From CAYWTX01 sp964461295 (GTDB taxonomy: Bacteria; Planctomycetota; Phycisphaerae; SM23-33), in contig CAYWTX010000571.1 in NCBI GenBank assembly GCA_964461295.1, forward strand, positions 1-11,560: a stretch of DNA of 11,560 nt, given 5' to 3'. A model generated the notes under the pieces. That model ran no database searches, was not told where the DNA came from, and was given only the letters and a program-made list of their open reading frames with translations. How positions within the stretch are numbered: position 1 is the stretch's first letter; the number at the start of each line of letters is the position of its first letter. Positions 6,852 to 11,560 of the stretch are shown here, one piece after another. The position numbers and the translations under genes were made by a program.

Positions 6852-7955
6852 CTATGGCGCAATCTTGAACCCGGCTTCCATCGCGGGGACGTCGCCCGAG
6901 TACAGTTTCGCGACGTATGCACCCGGCCCGCCGCCCTTTGCGGCGATGGCGGCCGGCTCAAACGCATGTACCTGCCCGCGCGGCGTGCCGCTCCACTGCG
7001 CCTGCCAGATGAACGCCTGCTCGAACAGCACGTCGCGGGCGTCGGCCCGCTGAATCTTCACGACAAACGAGTTGCGGTCGCATTCCCTGGGCAGATTCAC
7101 CACCACGAACGCCTGCTTGGCCGACATCGGCACCGCCTTCGGCGCCACCCACTTCCCATCGTAGTATTCCGTGGAGACCGCGAACGCATCCTTCTTCACG
7201 CTGATCTGTTTGCGGACCACCGCGAACTCCTCCAGCAGGCGCTGCACGGCCGCGTCGGCCGCCTGCGCCAGGCACCCGCCCGCGTCGTTGGCGTGCTTGT
7301 TCTCTTTGCTGCCGCCGCCCCCCACCAGACTCTTGATCGACGACAGGGCCCCGGTCATCGGGTCGCCGCCACCACCGGCCGCCCCGGCCGTGCTGGCCGA
7401 GCCAACCGCCTTCTGCGTGGCGTGAATCGCCGTGCCGTCCGACACCCGCACCAGCCGGGCCGTCGCCTCCACCGTCGCCTCGAAGTACTGCTCCTGCACC
7501 GGCACGTAGTGGCTGATCCGCCCGCCCGCGCCGTATACCGGCTGCTGCTTGGTCTTCATCTGGCGCGACACGCCGTACGCCGTCACCGTGCCCGTGATGA
7601 TCGCCTGCACCTTCCCACGCGACCGCAGCACCGCCGCCAGCGAATCGGTCCCGCTCGCGGCCGTGTTGATGTCCGCCTGATCGGTCAGCATCTTCAGGTC
7701 GTTGCGGCTGAACACCTGGTAGGTCTGGTTGGCCATCAGGGCATTGGCGAACTTGTCGGAAATGGCCGCCCCGGCCGACTTGTCCGGCGCGGCGTTCTCG
7801 AACGGCACCACGAGGATGCTCTTGAGGTCCGGCGTGTAGAAGGAGGGATACTGGGTGATCGTGATCTTCTTGCTGCCCTCCAGGCACCCGCTCAACATGA
7901 TACCCGCCAACATGCAGAAACCCATCAAACCGCGAGCCGAAAGGTTCTGAAACAT
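6852..7955 (-). CDS. CsgG/TolB-N-like envelope lipoprotein
   Basis: A 367-residue predicted lipoprotein. The signal peptide ends in lipobox LSGC with lipidated Cys24. Residues about 43-128 follow the CsgG-type fold: a beta strand SILVVPFENAAPDKSAG, an amphipathic helix, QTYQVFSRNDL, and then AIITGTVTAYG (118-128). CsgG-family lipoproteins form outer-membrane secretion pores in the curli system; many relatives are only loosely characterised. A Gly-rich segment (about 185-216, GGGGDPM..VGGGGSKEN) interrupts the domain. A C-terminal beta domain (about 255-367) ends AYVAKLYSGD..EAGFKIAP. The start at 7955 is set by AAGGAG 6 bases upstream and by the signal peptide; an ATG-less 11-codon extension is rejected. 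There are no curli subunit genes nearby, so a pore role is unproven. It has its own promoter (8003-8031) and terminator (6786-6816), so it is probably monocistronic. Confidence 0.75.
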   Translation of the reverse strand: MFQNLSARGLMGFCMLAGIMLSGCLEGSKKITITQYPSFYTPDLKSILVVPFENAAPDKSAGAAISDKFANALMANQTYQVFSRNDLKMLTDQADINTAASGTDSLAAVLRSRGKVQAIITGTVTAYGVSRQMKTKQQPVYGAGGRISHYVPVQEQYFEATVEATARLVRVSDGTAIHATQKAVGSASTAGAAGGGGDPMTGALSSIKSLVGGGGSKENKHANDAGGCLAQAADAAVQRLLEEFAVVRKQISVKKDAFAVSTEYYDGKWVAPKAVPMSAKQAFVVVNLPRECDRNSFVVKIQRADARDVLFEQAFIWQAQWSGTPRGQVHAFEPAAIAAKGGGPGAYVAKLYSGDVPAMEAGFKIAP

Positions 7956-8002
7956 GAGTTGCTCCTTCAAAGCGTGTAGCCCGGTCAACCGATGACCCGC
8001 AG

Positions 8003-8031
8003 ATTATACCGGCCGTCTCGGCGAATGGGAA
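8003..8031 (-). promoter_or_regulatory. sigma70-type promoter of the CsgG-like lipoprotein gene
   Basis: On the minus strand a perfect TATAAT (8003-8008) sits 17 bases from TTCCCA (8026-8031, 4 of 6 matches to TTGACA). Transcription would start near 7996, giving a leader of about 40 bases with AAGGAG near its end. A small inverted repeat GGTCA/TGACC (7983-7987 and 7993-7997) lies at the predicted start site and could be an operator, but it is only 5 bp per arm. Confidence 0.7.
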
Positions 8032-8075
8032 CAAGAGAAAACGCGCCCGGTCTGTCGGCCTCCTCGCCGCCGCGA

Positions 8076-8081
8076 TACACT
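8076..8081 (+). promoter_or_regulatory. -10 element TACACT for leaderless nfo
   Basis: TACACT is followed by six bases (GCCGCC) and then the nfo ATG at 8088, so transcription would start at or next to the A of the start codon. There is no ribosome site before the ATG, which fits a leaderless mRNA. No convincing -35 is visible at 17 bases. Confidence 0.5.
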
Positions 8082-8087
8082 GCCGCC

Positions 8088-8942
8088 ATGCTCCTGGGAT
8101 CGCATCTGAGCATCGCCGGCGGGATGCACAATGCCCTGCTGAAGTCGGCGGAGTACGGCTTTGCGGCCGTCGGCATGTTCGTGCGCAACCAGGTGCAGTG
8201 GCGCGTGCCTCCCCTGAGCGACGAGCGGGTTGCCCTGTTCCGCCGCACGCGCCGCCGGCTCGGGATCCGCCCCGTCGTCGCGCATGGCTCCTACCTCGTC
8301 AACCTCGCCGGCCGCCAGACCACCCGCCGGCGGTCCATCGACGCCGTCGCCGCCGACCTCCACCGATGCTCGCGACTCGGCATCGAGTACCTCGTCCTGC
8401 ACTGCGGCCACCTCGATGACGCGGCCAAGGGCATCCGCCGGATCTGCACCGGCTTGGACGAGGCCTTCGCCGCCACGGGCGACTGCCGGACGCGACTGCT
8501 GCTGGAGACCGCGGCCGGGGCCGGGTCCGAACTGGGCAGTTCGTTCGAGCAGCTCGCCGAGATGCTCGCCTGCGTCCGCGACGCTCGCCGCGTCGGCGTC
8601 TGCCTGGACACCTGCCACATCTTCGCGGCCGGGTACGACATCCGCACGCCGAAGGCGTATGCCGCCGCGATGGAGCGGTTCAACCGCGTGGTCGGCCTGA
8701 AGCGTCTCAAGGCCATCCATGTCAACGACTCCAAGGGCAAGCTTGGCCGCGGGCTGGACCGCCACCAACACGTGGGCCGAGGGGAAATCGGCCTGGCGGG
8801 GCTGGCGAACTTCCTCAACGACCCGCGCCTCCGGCGACTGCCGTTCATCCTCGAGACGCCCAAGGGCATCGACCCCGACACCGGGCGAGATTGGGACCTG
8901 ATCAACGCCGAGGCGCTCCGCGCGGCGTACAGGAGCCAATGA
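8088..8942 (+). CDS. nfo: endonuclease IV (AP endonuclease)
   Basis: A 284-residue deoxyribonuclease IV, close to the 285 of E. coli Nfo. It cuts the DNA backbone 5' of abasic sites in base excision repair and acts on some oxidised bases, using three zinc ions in a TIM barrel. All nine metal ligands are visible in order: His66, His105, Glu140, Asp174, His177, His211, Asp224, His226 and Glu256. They sit in the family motifs AHGSYLVNLAG, LHCGHL, LLLETAAG, CLDTCHIFAAGYD, HVNDSKG, DRHQHVGRGEIG and ILETPKG. The N-terminus GSHLSIAGGM is also typical. The ATG at 8088 is chosen over the in-frame start at 7992, which would add 32 unrelated residues that run into the divergent promoter. It diverges from the CsgG-like lipoprotein gene and runs tail-to-tail into rubrerythrin, with a 3-base gap. 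Confidence 0.96.
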   Translation: MLLGSHLSIAGGMHNALLKSAEYGFAAVGMFVRNQVQWRVPPLSDERVALFRRTRRRLGIRPVVAHGSYLVNLAGRQTTRRRSIDAVAADLHRCSRLGIEYLVLHCGHLDDAAKGIRRICTGLDEAFAATGDCRTRLLLETAAGAGSELGSSFEQLAEMLACVRDARRVGVCLDTCHIFAAGYDIRTPKAYAAAMERFNRVVGLKRLKAIHVNDSKGKLGRGLDRHQHVGRGEIGLAGLANFLNDPRLRRLPFILETPKGIDPDTGRDWDLINAEALRAAYRSQ

Positions 8943-8945
8943 CCG

Positions 8946-9443
8946 TCACGGGATCCTCTGGAACTGCTCGCCCGCCGCGCCACACACCGGGCACTTCTCC
9001 GGCCGGTCCAGCACCGTGTTCCCGCACGACCTGCACACCAGCATTTCGGCGGGCGGCGCATCCTGGCCCTTGGCCAGGGACTCGGCGGCCCTCCGGAACA
9101 GATAGTAGTGCCCTCGCTCGACCTCCATGATCCGCCTCAACAATTCGGCGATCGCGCCCTTGCCCTCGCGGATCGCTTCCTGGAGGTACTTGCCGTAGGT
9201 CCCCTGGAACTCGCGCTCCTCGATGTCGGCGGCTGAGCGAACGTTCTCCGCCGTCGACTTCACGGCGCCGATGGCGTCGATCTGCGCCCTGGCGTGGATG
9301 AGTTCGGCCTCCGCCACGGCCCGGAACAGCCGCGCAACCTCGAGCTTGCCCTCAGCGTGCGCCTTCTCGGCGAACAGCAGGAAGAGGACCCGGTTCTTCG
9401 CTTCCTCCTGGAACGCCAGCCTGAGGTTGTCCATCGTTGACAT
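8946..9443 (-). CDS. rbr: rubrerythrin (diiron peroxidase)
   Basis: A 165-residue rubrerythrin, a cytoplasmic peroxide-reducing protein. An N-terminal four-helix diiron domain holds the expected Glu/His ligands: Glu13/14 in the first helix, ExxH at 47-50 (AEAELIHA), a Glu cluster at 75-78 (IEEREF) and ExxH at 109-112 (VERGHYY). A C-terminal rubredoxin-like knuckle has Cys137-x2-Cys140 and Cys151-x2-Cys154 (CRSCG, CPVCG) for one iron. The domain order and size are normal. The start at 9443 follows GGAGG 5 bases upstream; a 73-residue upstream extension is the antisense of the GH3-family gene's neighbourhood and is rejected. The gene has its own TATAAT box in the gap to the GH3-family gene. Its stop is 3 bases from that of nfo, which encodes another oxidative-damage function. 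Confidence 0.94.
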   Translation of the reverse strand: MSTMDNLRLAFQEEAKNRVLFLLFAEKAHAEGKLEVARLFRAVAEAELIHARAQIDAIGAVKSTAENVRSAADIEEREFQGTYGKYLQEAIREGKGAIAELLRRIMEVERGHYYLFRRAAESLAKGQDAPPAEMLVCRSCGNTVLDRPEKCPVCGAAGEQFQRIP

Positions 9444-9479
9444 GTCTGCCTCCTCTGGGAAGGTCAGCGGTCGCACCTG

Positions 9480-9485
9480 ATTATA
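9480..9485 (-). promoter_or_regulatory. TATAAT -10 box for rubrerythrin
   Basis: A perfect TATAAT on the minus strand lies in the 55-base gap after the GH3-family stop. The -35 position at 17 bases (9503-9508, GGCGAT) is poor and lies inside the end of the GH3-family gene, so an activator or alternative sigma factor may be needed. The transcript would start near 9473, about 30 bases before the ATG. Confidence 0.55.
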
Positions 9486-9498
9486 CCTCGATGCACGA

Positions 9499-11253
9499 CT
9501 AGATCGCCCGACAAATCTCGGCCAGCAGATACTGGTGCTTGTACTGCTCGCCGCGCCCCATGCGGCGGGCGATCGCCTCGCGCTCGGCGGCGTCGAAATG
9601 CCCGGCGGGCACTGTCGCGACGCGGATCGCCCCCAGCCGTCCGCCGCCGCGCTTGCCCGCATACTCCACGTTCAGTTCCTGCAGGTTGCGGTCCAACCCA
9701 TCGGCGAGGATCTCCGCATACGCATGCGTCCCGTTAGCGGCGGAGCTTGCTCCGCGCGCTTCCGTCGGCGCCTCGGCGAGAACTTCCCCGTGCGCGCGGA
9801 TCTCGTTAGCGGCGGAGCTTGCTCCGCGCGCTTCCGTCGGCGCCTCCACCGTCAGGCGGTAATACGGCACGGCGCCGAACACGCCCTGCAGCGTGAAGCG
9901 GTCCACCTTCGCTCCCGTCGCGGCCGCGGCGCGGCGCATCGCCTCCACCACCTGCCACTCGGTGATCTTCTCCCCGGTGATGCTGGCCGTGTGCTTGCCT
10001 CGCGAGAGGAACTCGAATACCGGGCTGCGGCCCATGCGGGCCGTGACGCGAACGCGGTCGTCCATGCTGTAGCGCCACAGGCCGGCCCAGTTGCTCACCA
10101 CCAGGAAATACTCCGCCCCCACGTCCAGTTCGTGCGCCCGCAGAACGCGAGCGCCCGCCTGGCCGTACTCGTCGCCCGGGATGAACTCCAGCACGTTGCC
10201 GGCGATCTCGGCCACGCCCGCCGGCGTCCCATCCTCCAGCGGAATCGAGAAACGTCCCTCGCTGGCGAGCAGGCCGATGTCGCGCACCGCCACGTCGCCG
10301 AACAACTCCCGCAGCCGCGCCAAGTAGAGATGGACCGTGCCCCCGGTCCAGTTGGCCAGCGCTTCGACGTTCCAGAAGTGCCGCGGCAACAGCACGCCGT
10401 CGCGCCCGATGCCCTCCTCCATCCGCGCCGCCAGGCGCCGGTCGGGACGAAACCGCAGCCGCACCGCCAGGTCCCCCGCTCCGGCCGCGCCGCCCGGCGG
10501 GCAAAACGCGCCGTCGGCCACGTCGCGAATGAGACGCTCCGCATGCGCCTGGCCCGTCTCGATCAGCTTGATCGTGCTCGACGGGTTGGCGGTGGTGATG
10601 ATGCTCACGTCGCGCCCCACCGCGCAGCGAAGTAGCGTATAGTACTTGGCCACCGGGTCCGCGATCTCCGCGACGCCCAGCGGGGCAACGTACATCCGCC
10701 GAACGTTCCGCTTCTGCGTGGCCGCCAGCATCCCGCTGATGGCTCCGCACGGCACGCCGCGCGGGCTGATCGTCTCACGCGTCGAAGAGCTGATCGTCAG
10801 CAGCGGGCGCAGCCAGGCCCCCCGGTGGTCGCCAAGCAACTTGAGCCCGAAGATGTTCCACCCGCGACGCATCTCGCCGAGGAACCGCCGCGTGACGGGA
10901 ACGTGCTTCGGCGAGCCGGTCGTCCCGCTGGTGCGGCTGAACATCACCACGTCCTCGCCCGCCGGCAGCAAGGCCGTCGACTCGCCGTTCAGCACTCGCT
11001 CCAGGTACGGCCGGCGGGCCTCGTAATCGCCGACCGGCACGGCCGCGGCGAAATCCGCCCACGTGCGGATGCGGGCGAAGCCGTGGTCGCGACCGAAGGC
11101 CGTGTCCGCGTGAGCGGCGAGCATCCGGCGCAGCAGGTCCTCCTGCACCTCTGCGGTACGCTCGTGGGCGGCCAGGAACGCCGACAACTGCCCCGCGGCG
11201 TGCCTCCCGGCCAGCCAGGCCACGGGGCGAAGGAGTGTGCGTGTCAGGTTCAT
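9499..11253 (-). CDS. GH3-family adenylate-forming enzyme (acyl-amido synthetase-like)
   Basis: A 584-residue member of the GH3 auxin-responsive-promoter family of the ANL adenylating superfamily. Plant members make amino-acid conjugates of hormones; the substrates of bacterial members are mostly unknown. Motif 1, SRTSGTTGSPK (106-116), binds ATP phosphate. Motif 2 is LLASEGRFSIP (328-338). Motif 3 is VVSNWAGLWRYSMDDRVRV (385-403), where plants have a YRxGD-type sequence; here it is MDD. The C-terminal lid includes VEYAGKRGGGRLG and GEQYKHQYLL (568-577). Between YYRLTVE and DGLDRNLQELN lies a 48-residue insert (470-517) made of two 24-residue copies, both starting EAPTEARGASSAAN, encoded by a perfect 43-bp repeat. 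The frame is intact through it. There is no ribosome site before the ATG; a 7-bp-arm hairpin ends at the base before it. A longer start is not seen in this frame. Confidence 0.88.
   Translation of the reverse strand: MNLTRTLLRPVAWLAGRHAAGQLSAFLAAHERTAEVQEDLLRRMLAAHADTAFGRDHGFARIRTWADFAAAVPVGDYEARRPYLERVLNGESTALLPAGEDVVMFSRTSGTTGSPKHVPVTRRFLGEMRRGWNIFGLKLLGDHRGAWLRPLLTISSSTRETISPRGVPCGAISGMLAATQKRNVRRMYVAPLGVAEIADPVAKYYTLLRCAVGRDVSIITTANPSSTIKLIETGQAHAERLIRDVADGAFCPPGGAAGAGDLAVRLRFRPDRRLAARMEEGIGRDGVLLPRHFWNVEALANWTGGTVHLYLARLRELFGDVAVRDIGLLASEGRFSIPLEDGTPAGVAEIAGNVLEFIPGDEYGQAGARVLRAHELDVGAEYFLVVSNWAGLWRYSMDDRVRVTARMGRSPVFEFLSRGKHTASITGEKITEWQVVEAMRRAAAATGAKVDRFTLQGVFGAVPYYRLTVEAPTEARGASSAANEIRAHGEVLAEAPTEARGASSAANGTHAYAEILADGLDRNLQELNVEYAGKRGGGRLGAIRVATVPAGHFDAAEREAIARRMGRGEQYKHQYLLAEICRAI
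9703..9846. repeat. two 72-bp tandem units with 43-bp perfect repeats and a palindrome
   Basis: Units are 9703-9774 and 9775-9846. Their last 43 bases (9732-9774 and 9804-9846) are identical. Their first 29 bases match at only about 18 of 29 positions. Each perfect part holds arms GCGGAGC/GCTCCGC with a TT loop (9740-9755 and 9812-9827). The unit length is a multiple of three, so the GH3-family frame is kept. The uneven identity suggests insertion of a mobile palindromic repeat twice, or recent conversion of one part. Confidence 0.9.
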
Positions 11254-11274
11254 CGCGGTTTGTATTTAACCGCG
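11254..11274. repeat. perfect hairpin touching the GH3-family start codon
   Basis: CGCGGTT and AACCGCG (7 bp each) flank a 7-base AT-rich loop directly upstream of the ATG at 11253. Its upstream part merges with CGCGGATGCGCGGAG, a decayed periodic repeat. The stem could hide the start region or be a leftover repeat. The TTAAATAC in it could also be a weak -10. Confidence 0.6.
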
Positions 11275-11462
11275 GATGCGCGGAGAGCGCAGAAGAAAAA
11301 GTGGTCGGGAACCCGAAGAGGCAAGCCCAGCAGACACTCCGGCACGTGTACGGGGCAATGCCCCCCCCACACACTTCGCTTCGCCCGCCTGTCAACGGTG
11401 TTCGGTGGCCCGTCCCTGAATCATTCGCCGAAGGCCTTCGCCCTCGCGGGATTCCAGCAGAG
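11275..11462. other. non-coding stretch with small palindromes
   Basis: I see no gene in this upstream region. It holds GGGGC/GCCCC (11352-11364) next to an 8-C run, and the 12-bp perfect palindrome CGAAGGCCTTCG (11429-11440). Long frames crossing it lack any family motif. A promoter for the GH3-family gene should lie here, but I cannot point to a good one. Confidence 0.5.
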
Positions 11463-11560
11463 CCGGGGCGTGCCGCCCCGGTTGGGTACGAGGAAGGGAC
11501 CGGTAGCCGCGCGATCGCGACGGGAGCGGTCCCCGGCCGCACCCGACCGGGGCGGCACGC
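11463..11560. repeat. REPIN-like long imperfect palindrome, cut by window edge
   Basis: Three inverted repeats share one centre near 11514.5. The outer arms are 20 bases (11468-11487 and 11541-11560, 19 of 20 pairing). The middle arms are GGGACCG/CGGTCCC (11496-11502 and 11527-11533). The core is the palindrome CGCGATCGCG (11510-11519). The left end is itself a hairpin, CCGGGGCG-TGC-CGCCCCGG (11463-11481). The right end repeats it inverted (from 11547) and is cut at the edge. This is the layout of a REP doublet. No gene is recognised here. Confidence 0.7.

Noticed and set aside
6249..7979. Plus-strand 576-codon frame
   Set aside because: Antisense to the CsgG-like and phosphoesterase genes; crosses a terminator and has an Arg/His-rich composition.
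7976..7988. TTGACC near the CsgG-like start as a -35 box
   Set aside because: No acceptable -10 follows at 16-18 bases, and it lies downstream of the much better TATAAT.
10775..11542. Minus-strand 255-codon frame into the right-edge region
   Set aside because: Its 3' half is an out-of-frame shadow of the GH3-family gene and its 5' half runs through palindromic repeats; no motif.
1..11560. A defence system, prophage or biosynthetic cluster
   Set aside because: None of the seven genes belongs to such a set, and only relic mobile sequences are seen; tRNA and rRNA are absent too.

Overview
The window is about 65-70% GC by eye and densely coded. It holds seven protein genes; six read on the minus strand and one (nfo) on the plus strand. 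The best guess for the host is a Planctomycetota-type (PVC) bacterium. This rests on the gene style: large secreted lipoproteins that join HEAT repeats to a polysaccharide-lyase-like toroid, a bacterial GH3-family adenylating enzyme, degenerate 9-10 bp period repeats between genes, and a promoter of the TACACT-six bases-ATG kind. No rRNA or other phylogenetic marker is present, so this is inference.

Left part (1-5571, minus strand). The left edge cuts a GT39/ArnT-like membrane glycosyltransferase, whose N-terminal 400 residues lie at 1-1202. Upstream of it, 1203-1518 is a relic zone: an ORF whose product resembles the C-terminus of the neighbouring heparinase-like protein, running into a sequence nearly identical to domain V of a group II intron. 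Then comes the dominant gene (1519-5571), a 1350-residue predicted lipoprotein. It carries N-terminal HEAT repeats, a beta domain, a heparinase II/III-like alpha-toroid interrupted by a 'WLMAGP' module, and a C-terminal beta-sandwich.

Middle (5572-7955, minus strand). A secreted calcineurin-like metallophosphoesterase is followed upstream by a CsgG-fold-like lipoprotein. The lipoprotein has a clear sigma70-type promoter and its own intrinsic terminator, so the two are separate transcription units. The gaps contain a degenerate 10-mer tandem repeat (5625-5714) and a polypurine tract (6717-6780).

Right part (7956-11560). Endonuclease IV (nfo, plus strand) diverges from the CsgG-like gene and converges on a rubrerythrin gene with only 3 bp between the stop codons. 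Upstream of rubrerythrin on the minus strand is a GH3-family adenylate-forming enzyme that contains an in-frame duplication built on a perfect 43-bp repeat with a palindrome. The last 300 bp are non-coding and palindrome-rich, ending in a REPIN-like element that the window edge truncates.

Functionally, the left half looks like cell-envelope and polysaccharide biology (glycosyltransferase, lyase-like lipoprotein, envelope lipoprotein, exported phosphoesterase). The right half includes an oxidative-stress pair (AP endonuclease and rubrerythrin). I see no defence system, CRISPR array, tRNA or complete mobile element. The most unusual things are the intron/gene relic at 1212-1508, the architecture of the large lipoprotein, the repeat-built insertion in the GH3-family gene, and the concentric palindrome at the right edge.
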